Positions 51,565 through 59,429 of a stretch of 64,000 nt of DNA are shown one piece after another (position 1 is the stretch's first letter; every line of letters starts with the position of its first letter). Source of the stretch: Chlorobium sp. (GTDB lineage: Bacteria > Bacteroidota > Chlorobiia > Chlorobiales > Chlorobiaceae); the NCBI GenBank assembly GCA_028277485.1, contig JANQGE010000028.1:1-64000 (forward strand). Direction: 5' to 3'. A model generated the notes under the pieces. The model was given only the letters and a program-made list of their open reading frames with translations. It was not told the DNA's origin and did no database searches. The position numbers and the translations under genes are program-made.

Positions 51565-52575
51565 ATGTTCATGCTTTTCCCGCAACAATATCTCCACTTC
51601 TTTTTTTCAGGCCCGGAACTCAAGAAGATCCGCACAGAACCCATTGCAGGAGACGCTTCATCCAGGAAATATTTCAGGGTTTTTTCACCCGATAACACCT
51701 GGGTGCTTTGCATCGACAGAGACTTTACCGCCTACTCGACCGATCAGTACCCGTTTCTTGTCATACAGCATCTCTTTTCAGCCTGCTCGGTCCCGGTGCC
51801 GGCCATCATCGGGAGCGATAAAAATCATGGCGCGATTCTGATGGAAGATTGCGGCAACACCATGTTGCAGGACGCCTTGTCAAAAGCTCCTGCAAACGCG
51901 GCAGACCTCTACAGAAAAGCCATCGATATTATGGTAGCTATCCAATCCATAAAGGCCAAAAGCCGGAAACTGCCGTTCAACAGGTCGTTTGATGAAACAA
52001 AACTCATGTTTGAGTTTGCATTTTTTCTTGATCATGCTCCGCGATACGTATCTTCAAACCGTTTTTCGGAAAAAATCACCGGCACCTTGTACGAAGAATT
52101 CCGGGCCATCACGCAGCTGCTACTCCGTCCGGAACATTTTGTACTGAACCACCGGGATTATCACAGCAGAAACATCCTCATCGCGAACGGCAACCCTGTG
52201 ATTATCGATTTTCAGGATGCCCGCATGGGCCTGCCTCAATATGATGCGGCGTCCCTGCTCAGGGATTCCTATGTTACTCTCGAATGGAATTTCGTCTCGG
52301 AGATGCAGCACTACCACTACCACCAGCTCCGTGAAAAAAAACTCACGACAATGAGCTACGATGAATATCTTTATTTGTTCGATATCGTGGCATTTCAGAG
52401 AAACATAAAGGCTCTCGGAACATATTTCAATCAGGCATACAATCTGGGGAAAAAAGAATTTGAGCAGTACATATCTCCGACACTCGCATATCTTCCCGGC
52501 TACATCAACAGGCGTGCCGAGCTTGCAAAGTCCGGGGAGATCGTCCTGAACATCCTGGCAAAACCGAAACCATGA
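51565..52575 (+). CDS. Phosphotransferase, AmgK-like (probable MurNAc/GlcNAc anomeric kinase)
   Basis: This is an aminoglycoside-phosphotransferase-fold kinase of 336 residues, the length of Pseudomonas AmgK. It has the AmgK-like opening IAGDASSRKYFRVFS (ATP loop), GAILMEDCGNTMLQDAL hinge, catalytic LNHRDYHSRNILI, and metal-binding IIDFQDARMG. AmgK phosphorylates C1 of N-acetylmuramic acid in peptidoglycan recycling that bypasses de novo UDP-MurNAc synthesis. Its stop overlaps the start of a nucleotidyltransferase (ATGA), exactly the AmgK-MurU pairing. The start at 51565 avoids running into the csmB terminator. The sugar is inferred from the pair and neighbours. Confidence 0.75.
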   Translation: MFMLFPQQYLHFFFSGPELKKIRTEPIAGDASSRKYFRVFSPDNTWVLCIDRDFTAYSTDQYPFLVIQHLFSACSVPVPAIIGSDKNHGAILMEDCGNTMLQDALSKAPANAADLYRKAIDIMVAIQSIKAKSRKLPFNRSFDETKLMFEFAFFLDHAPRYVSSNRFSEKITGTLYEEFRAITQLLLRPEHFVLNHRDYHSRNILIANGNPVIIDFQDARMGLPQYDAASLLRDSYVTLEWNFVSEMQHYHYHQLREKKLTTMSYDEYLYLFDIVAFQRNIKALGTYFNQAYNLGKKEFEQYISPTLAYLPGYINRRAELAKSGEIVLNILAKPKP

Positions 52576-53504
52576 AAGCGTTTATCCTTGCCGCAGGGTT
52601 CGGCACACGCCTCAGGCCAGTAACGGATCGCATACCAAAACCCCTCATTACGGTGCTTAATGTTCCCTGCATCTCTTATACCCTTGCACTGCTCAAGGAA
52701 GCAGGAATCGATACGGTAATCTGCAATGTTCATTACCATGCCGAACGCATTCGCGGCTTCTTTTCCGAAAACAACAACTTCGGCATGGATATTCGTATTT
52801 CAGAGGAAACAACTATCCTCGGCACCGGCGGAGGACTTAAACGCTGTGAAAACCTGCTCAGCGACGAACCCTTTCTGCTTATCAACAGTGACATCATTGC
52901 AGATTTCGACCTGAAAACGTTTATCGACCGCCATAGAAGCTCCGGGAACTCCGGCACACTCATGTTGTTTGAAACACCTGAGGCAGAAACAATCGGTGAT
53001 GTCGGCATTCACGAGGGAAAAGTACGGGATTTCAACAACATGCGAGATACGGGATTACGATCACAGTATATTTATGCAGGAGCTGCTGTTCTCAGCCCGT
53101 CCATTTTCCGTTACCTTTCCGCGGAGTTTTCAAGCATTGTCGATACCGGATTTACAGGACTTATTACAGACGAAAGTCTTGGTTACCTCCGGCACGAAGG
53201 ATTCTGGAAGGATATCGGTACGCCGCAAAATTTGTGGAAAGCAAACATTGCAAACCAGCATAACATCCTGGCCTTCGGTAAACGGATAAACCGGCAGACA
53301 GGCATTCGCCCGCACACGCATTCATCAACCGCCGTAATCAGCCAAGGGGCAACCGTTCGTGAATCGGTAGTCGGCAGGGATTGCCGTATTGAAGACGGCG
53401 CCTGTATTGAACATTCCGTATTGCTGCCGGGGACCGTCATAGAAAAAGAGACCTTCATACAAAGGGCGATCGCTTTTCCCGGAGGCATGCTTTCTGCGGA
53501 TTGA
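52572..53504 (+). CDS. Sugar-1-phosphate nucleotidyltransferase, MurU-like with a hexapeptide tail
   Basis: The N-terminal domain (about 230 residues) is a nucleotidyltransferase: KAFILAAGFGTRLRPVTDRIPKPL signature, TILGTGGGLKRCENLL, INSDIIADFD, and FWKDIGTPQNLWKAN. The last about 65 residues are left-handed beta-helix-like (SAVISQGATVRESVVG, then GACIEHSVLLPGTVIEKETF). MurU, which makes UDP-MurNAc from MurNAc-1-phosphate, is shorter and lacks that tail, so a hexose-1-phosphate nucleotidyltransferase remains possible. Four-base overlap with the AmgK-like gene and the NamZ-like gene downstream favour a MurNAc role. Confidence 0.75.
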   Translation: MKAFILAAGFGTRLRPVTDRIPKPLITVLNVPCISYTLALLKEAGIDTVICNVHYHAERIRGFFSENNNFGMDIRISEETTILGTGGGLKRCENLLSDEPFLLINSDIIADFDLKTFIDRHRSSGNSGTLMLFETPEAETIGDVGIHEGKVRDFNNMRDTGLRSQYIYAGAAVLSPSIFRYLSAEFSSIVDTGFTGLITDESLGYLRHEGFWKDIGTPQNLWKANIANQHNILAFGKRINRQTGIRPHTHSSTAVISQGATVRESVVGRDCRIEDGACIEHSVLLPGTVIEKETFIQRAIAFPGGMLSAD

Positions 53505-53639
53505 ACAATTTTATACCTATACTATTGACGAGCCAGGACAACAGGGTTTTCAGTGCCCAGACCTGTTTTGCAAACAAACTGCCGGCACAAAACGTATGTA
53601 ACCCGACAAATCAACAATTCAACATCCCTCACTCTTTAC

Positions 53640-54803
53640 ATGGTAGTAAGCGGTCTTGACATGCTACTTCAGGATACGAGCCGCCTGAAGAACCGGAACA
53701 TCGCGTTGATCGCCAATCAAACATCGGTTACCCTCGACCTGAAATATTCCTGGCTGGAGCTGCAAAAACAGGGTATCGCTCTGAAAAGGATTTTTTCACC
53801 GGAACACGGTCTCTTCTCGACAGAACAGGACCAGGTTGCTGTAACCGGTCAACCGCACATCCACTGCGATGTCATCAGTCTTTACGGAGATTCGGCCGAC
53901 ACCCTTCTGCCCGATGAAAGGTTCTTGCAGGATATCGATCTGGTTATCTTCGACATACAGGATATAGGATCACGGTACTATACGTACATCAACACCCTGG
54001 CTCTTTTCATGGAAGCCATAAGCGGCCGGAATATTGAAATTCTGGTGCTTGACCGGCCGAATCCGCTCAACGGACAAACTGTTGAGGGTCCCCTGCCTGA
54101 TCCCGCTTATCGTTCATTTGTAGGAATACTCCCGGTGCCTCCCCGTCATGGTATGACCCCGGGAGAATTGGCCAACTTGTACCTCGACCATAAAAAACTG
54201 GATATCAAGCTCGGTGTTGTTGCCATGCAGGGCTGGAAACGCTCCCTGCATTTCCCGCAAACAGGGCTTCACTGGGTAGTGCCCTCACCGAACATGCCTA
54301 ACTGGGAAACCGCCCTTGTTTACCCCGGCATGTGTCTTTTTGAAGGACTCAATATTTCCGAAGGAAGAGGCACAACAACCCCGTTCCTCCATTTCGGCGC
54401 CCCGTTCATCGAACCGGACACCCTGGCTGCCACGCTCGCCTCTTTCGGCATTGAAGACGTATTGTTCCGCCCGACATACTTCAAGCCTTCATTTCACAAA
54501 TATGCCGGCGAAGTTGCGGGGGCGCTGTTCCTCCACGTTACCGATCCCGACATGTTCCACCCCTTTGCTACAGGCATAGCACTGACGAAGGCCCTTTATG
54601 AGCTCTACCCCGGTAAGTTTCGCTTTCTACGCGAGGTTTACGAATTCAACAACAGATACCCTGCTTTCGACCTTTTATGCGGCGGCGGCACCCTGAGAGC
54701 CATGATTGAAGACAAGCGTCCGCTCGAAGAGATCAGGGAATCATGGACGGCGGATGAGGATGAATTCCTGTCCTTCAAGCAGGACTATCATATGTACCAT
54801 TAA
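53640..54803 (+). CDS. DUF1343 protein, NamZ-like exo-beta-N-acetylmuramidase
   Basis: The protein is about 387 residues and covers the whole DUF1343 family: VVSGLDMLLQDTSRLKNRNIALIANQTSV, KRIFSPEHGLFSTEQDQV, DLVIFDIQDIGSRYYTYINTL, LDRPNPLNGQTVEGP, HGMTPGELANLY, PSPNMPNWETALVYPGMCLFEGLNISEGRGTTTPF. The characterised member NamZ (Bacillus YbbC; GH171) releases MurNAc from peptidoglycan chain ends. The Bacillus enzyme is exported, but no signal peptide is visible here, whether the start is 53640 or 53553; so it may act on imported fragments in the cytoplasm. It precedes the symporter by 27 bp. Confidence 0.85.
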   Translation: MVVSGLDMLLQDTSRLKNRNIALIANQTSVTLDLKYSWLELQKQGIALKRIFSPEHGLFSTEQDQVAVTGQPHIHCDVISLYGDSADTLLPDERFLQDIDLVIFDIQDIGSRYYTYINTLALFMEAISGRNIEILVLDRPNPLNGQTVEGPLPDPAYRSFVGILPVPPRHGMTPGELANLYLDHKKLDIKLGVVAMQGWKRSLHFPQTGLHWVVPSPNMPNWETALVYPGMCLFEGLNISEGRGTTTPFLHFGAPFIEPDTLAATLASFGIEDVLFRPTYFKPSFHKYAGEVAGALFLHVTDPDMFHPFATGIALTKALYELYPGKFRFLREVYEFNNRYPAFDLLCGGGTLRAMIEDKRPLEEIRESWTADEDEFLSFKQDYHMYH

Positions 54804-54830
54804 CCAGCGTTTCCCTGAAAAATACAGAGC

Positions 54831-56234
54831 ATGCAGCCTCTTGACCTGACCATCATTATATGCTTCCTGGTTGCAATGGCCGGTTACGGGATTTGGCAGG
54901 GCCGGACCAATCGCACAACCGGAGACTACTTTCTCGGCGGGCGCACTATTCCATGGATAGTCGCCATGTTTTCGATCGTTGCGACCGAAACCTCAGTTCT
55001 CACCTTTGTCAGCGTTCCGGGCATCGCTTTCCGGGGAGACTGGACTTTCCTGCAGCTTGCTTTCGGCTACATTATTGGCAGAATGCTTGTGAGCGCGGTT
55101 TTGCTTCCGGTTTATTTCCGTCAAGGTGTCAACTCTATTTACGAAGTGATCGGAAACCGTTTCGGCCCTCATATGCAGAAGCTTGCCTCGACAGTGTTTC
55201 TGGTAACCAGGATCCTGGCCGACGGGGTAAGGTTCCTTGCAACCGCCGTCGTTGTCGAAGCGGTTACCGGATGGCCCCTGTCCACTTCAGTGCTCATCAT
55301 CGGTATCGTTACTCTCACCTATACGCTTTCCGGAGGAATACGCACAATCGTCTGGCTTGACAGCATCCAGTTCGTCCTTTACCTCTTCGGCGGGATCATT
55401 ACCATCGTGTTTATCGTGGCGAATCTCAACATAGGATTGCCCGAGGCTTTCGCAACCCTTGCCGACGGGGGAAAACTGAAGGTTATCAATAATGACTGGC
55501 GGCTTTTTTCAGAGCCCTGGGCTTTCCTCAGCGCCCTTACAGGGGGAATACTCCTTTCACTTGGTTCACACGGCGTGGATTATATGTTGGTTCAGCGGGT
55601 GCTCGGCTGCAAAAACCTTGCCTCCGGCAGAAAGGCCATGATCGGTAGCGGTGTTTTTGTTTTCATACAATTTACAGTATTCCTGCTTGCAGGCTCGCTG
55701 ATCTATCTTTTCCTCGGAGACGTACAGATTGAAAAAGACCGTGAGTTCGCCTCTTTCATTGTCAACCACCTTCCTGCCGGCCTGAAAGGATTGCTGCTTG
55801 CTGGCGTTCTTTCGGCAGCCATGTCCACCCTCAGCTCTTCGATCAACTCCCTTGCATCATCGACGGTAACCGACTTGCTGGGCGGAAAAGTTTCACTGAA
55901 CCGGTCAAGGCTCATCAGCTTTGGATGGGCTGTGGTGCTTATCGGCATAGCCCTGGTGCTTGACGAAAGCAACAGCGCGATTGTCGTGCTGGGTCTTAAA
56001 ATTGGCTCTTTCACCTACGGAGGATTGCTCGGTCTTTTTCTCCTTTCCAAAAGCGGCAGACAGTTTCGTGCCTTCAGCCTCACTGCAGGACTGCTTGCCG
56101 GTATGGGAACGGTATTCATGCTGGAATATGCAGGTGTTGCCTGGACGTGGTATATAACGTTCTCCGTCATGGTAAACATCGCGGTCGCATGGTCTGTTGA
56201 CAGCATCATGAAACTGTCTTCCCGCAACGGTTGA
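54831..56234 (+). CDS. Sodium:solute symporter (SSS family), possible MurNAc transporter
   Basis: This inner-membrane symporter has 467 residues and about 12-13 hydrophobic helices. It has the family segments GRTNRTTGDYFLGGRTIPW, ETSVLTFVSVPGIAFRGDW, YTLSGGIRTIVWLDSIQFVLYL, and SAAMSTLSSSINSLASSTVTDL. The transported solute cannot be read from sequence. Tannerella forsythia imports MurNAc with an SSS-family carrier (MurT), and here the gene follows NamZ-, MurU- and AmgK-like genes, so MurNAc or a muropeptide sugar is a reasonable inference. A nine-pair hairpin (56217-56245) spans its stop codon. Confidence 0.85.
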   Translation: MQPLDLTIIICFLVAMAGYGIWQGRTNRTTGDYFLGGRTIPWIVAMFSIVATETSVLTFVSVPGIAFRGDWTFLQLAFGYIIGRMLVSAVLLPVYFRQGVNSIYEVIGNRFGPHMQKLASTVFLVTRILADGVRFLATAVVVEAVTGWPLSTSVLIIGIVTLTYTLSGGIRTIVWLDSIQFVLYLFGGIITIVFIVANLNIGLPEAFATLADGGKLKVINNDWRLFSEPWAFLSALTGGILLSLGSHGVDYMLVQRVLGCKNLASGRKAMIGSGVFVFIQFTVFLLAGSLIYLFLGDVQIEKDREFASFIVNHLPAGLKGLLLAGVLSAAMSTLSSSINSLASSTVTDLLGGKVSLNRSRLISFGWAVVLIGIALVLDESNSAIVVLGLKIGSFTYGGLLGLFLLSKSGRQFRAFSLTAGLLAGMGTVFMLEYAGVAWTWYITFSVMVNIAVAWSVDSIMKLSSRNG

Positions 56235-56245
56235 CCGCGGGAAGA
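56217..56245 (+). terminator. Stem-loop across the symporter stop codon
   Basis: TCTTCCCGC (56217-56225) pairs perfectly with GCGGGAAGA (56237-56245), with an 11-base loop containing the TGA. No T-run follows, so it may stabilise the 3' end of the message more than terminate it. Confidence 0.45.
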
Positions 56246-56262
56246 AAGACAAAACAAAAGCT

Positions 56263-56291
56263 TTGCTAATCAAGTATTATTTCTCTAAATT
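56263..56291 (+). promoter_or_regulatory. Candidate csmE promoter
   Basis: TTGCTA (56263-56268) and TAAATT (56286-56291) are 17 bp apart and end 42 bp before csmE. The -10-like hexamer and spacing equal those in front of csmB. Confidence 0.5.
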
Positions 56292-56333
56292 GAAGGCATA
56301 GCTTTGTAAAATATCCCAATCTTAACGGGAACG

Positions 56334-56594
56334 ATGATGAACAAAAGTTCCGGAGCCTTCGTAAACGGGGCTGAAGCATATGGAAGATTCCTTGAAGTCT
56401 TTATAGATGGTCACTGGTGGGTTGTAGGCGACGCACTGGAAAACATCGGAAAAACCACAAAGAGACTGGGCTCGAATGCGTACCCCTATCTCTACGGCGG
56501 CAGCGGTATGTCAGCCGGTTTGAAAGGGTCGTCTCCTGAAGTTTCAGGTTATGCCAGACCGGAAAAGCCGGTTGATAAGCGTTTCAAGGATTAG
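56334..56594 (+). CDS. csmE: Chlorosome envelope protein E (CsmA-like baseplate family)
   Basis: This 86-residue paralogue of CsmA is the BChl a-binding baseplate type. EAYGRFLEVFIDGHWWVVGD matches the CsmA helix, with the BChl a-ligand histidine at H27. GKTTKRLGSNAYPYLYGG and the C-terminal LKGSSPEVSGYARP follow. In CsmA and CsmE the C-terminal about 20-27 residues are removed after synthesis; the same tail is present here. It has its own candidate promoter and a strong terminator, so it is a single-gene transcript downstream of the sugar cassette. Confidence 0.9.
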   Translation: MMNKSSGAFVNGAEAYGRFLEVFIDGHWWVVGDALENIGKTTKRLGSNAYPYLYGGSGMSAGLKGSSPEVSGYARPEKPVDKRFKD

Positions 56595-56617
56595 AACTTT
56601 TCTTTACATGATTATGA

Positions 56618-56645
56618 CAAACGGGGCTTTGCTGCCCCGTTTTTG
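56618..56645 (+). terminator. Rho-independent terminator of csmE
   Basis: AAACGGGGC and GCCCCGTTT form a perfect nine-pair stem around a six-base loop (56619-56642), running into a T-run. It lies 25 bp after the stop. Confidence 0.93.
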
Positions 56646-56670
56646 TTTTCATTTCAATTGATCTCCCTAC

Positions 56671-56720
56671 AGGGCACCTCTATTTATTCTGCGCATTGCA
56701 TCATTGATCGGAGATCGGGA
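56671..56720. repeat. Palindromic element copy 7, left part
   Basis: AGGGCACCTCTATTTATTCT followed by GCGCATTGCATCATTGATCG is an inverse-orientation start of the family. It breaks off where heptad-mosaic block 9 begins. A second end (56930-56967) follows the block. Confidence 0.75.
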
Positions 56721-56905
56721 GAGTAGTGACGAGTGACAAGGGGGAAAAAGAGAAGATCGATTCCCGATACCGATAGCGACGGCGAACCCCGATTTTCTCT
56801 CTTTCGGAGATCGGGGTCGGTATCGGGCTTCGGGGTCGAAAAAGCAGTGACAAGTGACGAGAGGGAATCAGTCGGCAAGTATCCAGTTCGCAGTTGGCAA
56901 AAGCG
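56715..56905. repeat. Heptad-mosaic repeat, block 9
   Basis: GTAGTGACGAGTGACAAGGG, ATCGATTCCCGATACCGATA, GGAGATCGGGGTCGGTATCG, AGTGACAAGTGACGAGAGGG and CCAGTTCGCAGTTGGCAAAA modules sit between two ends of palindromic element copy 7. No gene is present in the 526 bp between csmE and the next chlorosome gene. Confidence 0.85.
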
Positions 56906-56929
56906 TTGAGCTGTCAGGTCAGCGGTGCT

Positions 56930-56967
56930 TAATGGATGCAATAGATCAATGAAGGGCACCTCTATTT
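56930..56967. repeat. Palindromic element copy 7, right-side fragment
   Basis: ATGGATGCAATAGATCAATG and GGGCACCTCTATTTA form another left-type end in the same orientation as 56671. This is either a second partial copy or the far side of an interrupted or duplicated element. Confidence 0.6.
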
Positions 56968-56980
56968 ACCTGTTCTTCTT

Positions 56981-57008
56981 TTGAGGGTACTCCCATGATT
57001 CGTAAATT
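56981..57008 (+). promoter_or_regulatory. Candidate promoter of the CsmB-like gene
   Basis: TTGAGG (56981-56986) and TAAATT (57003-57008) are 16 bp apart, leaving a leader of roughly 105 bases, similar to csmB. The TAAATT hexamer is shared with csmB and csmE. Confidence 0.4.
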
Positions 57009-57120
57009 ATTCTTTATAGGGTAATTCAACTTTACATCACCATAAGGAGAACCTCTATGCCTTGAATGTCTTGAACACGAGGCTAATCGAGGCTCCCACA
57101 AATCAAAGGAGAACGCAGCT

Positions 57121-57516
57121 ATGACCAACGAAGGAAAAGTCGATGTCGCTCAGTCCATCTCCAGCACGATCCAGATCCTTGGAGACCTTGCCGTCACACA
57201 GATCAAGGTTGTTGACAAAGGAATTCAGACACTGATGCCGGCCATTGAAAACATTAACAAAACCCTTATCGGAACTCTTGAAACCGGAGCCAAAACAGCG
57301 ACCGATTCATTGAATTTGCTTTCCGAACCACTCAATACACTCATAAAAACATTCGGGGACGTTGCCACCAAAGGGATTGAAACAGTAGGCGGCGCAGGAT
57401 GGAAAGTTGCGGAAGCTGTCGGATCTGTCGGCAACAGCATCCTGTCGGTCGTACAGTCCGGTGCAAATACCGTCGGCGGCATGATAACATCACTCCTCCC
57501 CGGCAAGAAACTGTAG
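57121..57516 (+). CDS. Chlorosome envelope protein of the CsmB/CsmF/CsmD type
   Basis: The 131-residue protein begins like CsmB (VDVAQSISSTIQILGDLAVT, QIKVVDKGIQTLMPAIENIN) and then repeats the same amphipathic, Gly/Ala/Thr/Val-rich helix pattern (LNTLIKTFGDVATKGIETVG, ...VVQSGANTVGGMITSLLPGK). It has no Cys or His and only one Trp. It looks like a CsmB-type helix roughly doubled. CsmF and CsmD are the candidates; 131 residues is longer than I recall for either, so I give no symbol. A strong AAAGGAG lies about ten bases before the ATG, and a terminator follows at 57541. Confidence 0.75.
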   Translation: MTNEGKVDVAQSISSTIQILGDLAVTQIKVVDKGIQTLMPAIENINKTLIGTLETGAKTATDSLNLLSEPLNTLIKTFGDVATKGIETVGGAGWKVAEAVGSVGNSILSVVQSGANTVGGMITSLLPGKKL

Positions 57517-57540
57517 GACACCTCCTGTATATTACCCGGA

Positions 57541-57574
57541 AAAGCCTTCTTTATCAGGGAAGGCTTTTTCTTTT
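57541..57574 (+). terminator. Rho-independent terminator after the CsmB-like gene
   Basis: AAAGCCTTC/GAAGGCTTT (57541-57549 with 57559-57567) form a nine-pair stem, running into T-rich sequence, 25 bp after the stop. Confidence 0.92.
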
Positions 57575-57635
57575 CAGTGAAACAGCACCCACCTCCCTGA
57601 CAGTAACCGAAACCCTGCTGTCGGCGCTTAACGTA

Positions 57636-58337
57636 CTAACCGGCAAGCCTGTCATAATACTTGTCCAGACCATCCTGCCGGTGTTCCTCTTCTCCTTCGT
57701 TGATAACCTCAAAGGTTTTGTTTTTTGCCTTTTCAGTCCAGAGCGAGACAACCAGCAGTTCAGCAACATCTGAACGGTTTATCCAGCCATTCCACATTCT
57801 GTCACCCTGGTCAACATGAAGGTCATGCCGCAGCGGTTCCCCATCTTTCAAGCCGCCGGGACGAGCAATTGTATAGGAACGCCCCTCTTTTCCAAACACC
57901 CTCCTCAGATGCTCTTCGGCTTCAAACTTCTTGGTAAGAATTCCTGCAAAAAGGTTCAGCGGGTGATACCATTTGGTTACGGCCATTGAACTGACAAGGC
58001 CGAAATGCTTCACGCCGGCCTTTGCTGCCTGATCAACAAGCCTGATCACACCATCCCTGTCAACCTCTCCCGGAGAAGCCTCGCCAAAAACTTCACTTGA
58101 GCCCAATGCCGAAATCACAGCGCTGCATCCCGCAACCGCTTTTGCAACATCCTCGTCATTCTGTATTTTTCCTACAATCGTATCAACATCACCAAATGCT
58201 TTGGCTTTTTCCGCAGAGCGGACCAGAACTTTCACCGGTACCCCGTAATGCTGAAGGCGCGAAACAACCCATCTTCCTGTCCTTCCTGTTGCTCCCGCAA
58301 CCAAAACTTTTCCGCTATACTTTGCTTTTCCTGCCAT
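57636..58337 (-). CDS. NAD(P)-binding atypical SDR-family protein
   Basis: The 233-residue protein has a Rossmann fold with the GATGRTGRWV glycine motif characteristic of the NmrA/atypical SDR5 group, VKVLVRSAEKAKAF, AVISALGSSE, and HFGLVSSMAVTKWYHPLN with a Ser but no classical YxxxK. Such proteins (Ycf39, HCF173, Tic62-like) often work in photosynthetic membranes, as chaperone-like or quinone/pigment-linked factors. Here it is convergent with the chlorosome gene; this is suggestive only. The start at MAGKAKYSG has AGGGAGG upstream. Confidence 0.85.
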   Translation of the reverse strand: MAGKAKYSGKVLVAGATGRTGRWVVSRLQHYGVPVKVLVRSAEKAKAFGDVDTIVGKIQNDEDVAKAVAGCSAVISALGSSEVFGEASPGEVDRDGVIRLVDQAAKAGVKHFGLVSSMAVTKWYHPLNLFAGILTKKFEAEEHLRRVFGKEGRSYTIARPGGLKDGEPLRHDLHVDQGDRMWNGWINRSDVAELLVVSLWTEKAKNKTFEVINEGEEEHRQDGLDKYYDRLAG

Positions 58338-58573
58338 GGACCGTACCCTCCCTTCAAAAATCCCGCTTAACTGCTTAACTATACAACTGTAACACAACCC
58401 TAAAATATTTCGTTTCTACCGGAAGCTCCCGTGATATTCTTCCCGGCAATTATGAAACCTCTGCAAATTTTGCTTTTTTCACCTCACACGAGAAACGGAA
58501 GGCAAACAGTACAAACTTAGAAAACCAAGCAATAACGCCGTTTTGACTTTTCACTTTTGAATTTTGACTTTCC

Positions 58574-59395
58574 ATGAGTGTCACCCTCATGCTTATAGCC
58601 TCAGCATGTTTCGCAACAATGGCTGCCATGATCAAAGGTATCGGCCCTTCATTGCCTATTCCTGAAATTATTCTATTCCGCAGCATCATGCCGCTTCCTT
58701 TTTTTCTCGGTACGCTCTGGCTGCGGAAAAAAAAGCTTATTGTCACAGCCTGGAAAACGCTTCTCCTGCGCGCCCTGTTCGGATTTCTGGCGATCAGCGG
58801 CTTTTATTACGCACTGACAAAAATCCCGCTTGCTGAAAGCGTCTTTCTCGGGAAAACGCAGCCTCTCATCCTCGCTATTCTCGCACCATGGGTTGTTGGA
58901 GAAAAACCGAGCAAATCAGTATGGCTTGCTATCGGAACCGGGCTGATCGGCGTTGTTCTCATCCTGGATCCCTCATTAGGATGGGCTCCCGCTGCCTGGG
59001 CGAGTATTGGTGCGGCTTCGGCTTCAGCAATAGCTCATCTACTTGTCAGGAAACTGAACCGCACTGACGATCCCGTGACAATCGTCACAAACTTTTTTGT
59101 TGTTACCGCACTGCTCAGTGCCGTCTGGACAGGTCCTTCATTCGTCATACCGACAGGTCAGCAATGGCTTCTTCTTATCGGTGTAGCGCTTTTTTCCACC
59201 GTCGGCCAGTACCTCATGACCGTTGCCTACAGAAAAGACTACGCCCCTGTCGTCGCTGCGGCAAGCTACGCTTCCATCATTTTCTCCATCTTTTACGGCT
59301 ACGTTTTCTGGCAGGAAATTCCTCCGGCATCGGCCTGGGTTGGAGGATTGCTTATCATTGCAGGTTCTTTCATTCTGCTCCGTTCAAGAATCTGA
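58574..59395 (+). CDS. EamA/DMT-family transporter
   Basis: The 273-residue protein has ten predicted hydrophobic helices in two EamA repeats: ASACFATMAAMIKGIGPSLPIPEIILFRSIMPLPFFLGT in the first, and WASIGAASASAIAHLLVRKLNR in the second. LAESVFLGKTQPLILAILAPWVVGEKPSKSVWLAIGTGLIGVVLILDP is typical. It probably exports a metabolite, but the substrate is not predictable. TTTTGAC-type heptad repeat units run right up to the start codon and there is no clear ribosome site. Confidence 0.88.
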   Translation: MSVTLMLIASACFATMAAMIKGIGPSLPIPEIILFRSIMPLPFFLGTLWLRKKKLIVTAWKTLLLRALFGFLAISGFYYALTKIPLAESVFLGKTQPLILAILAPWVVGEKPSKSVWLAIGTGLIGVVLILDPSLGWAPAAWASIGAASASAIAHLLVRKLNRTDDPVTIVTNFFVVTALLSAVWTGPSFVIPTGQQWLLLIGVALFSTVGQYLMTVAYRKDYAPVVAAASYASIIFSIFYGYVFWQEIPPASAWVGGLLIIAGSFILLRSRI

Positions 59396-59429
59396 TCATT
59401 TCCCCCTGAATTTGACCGACCATTCCAGC

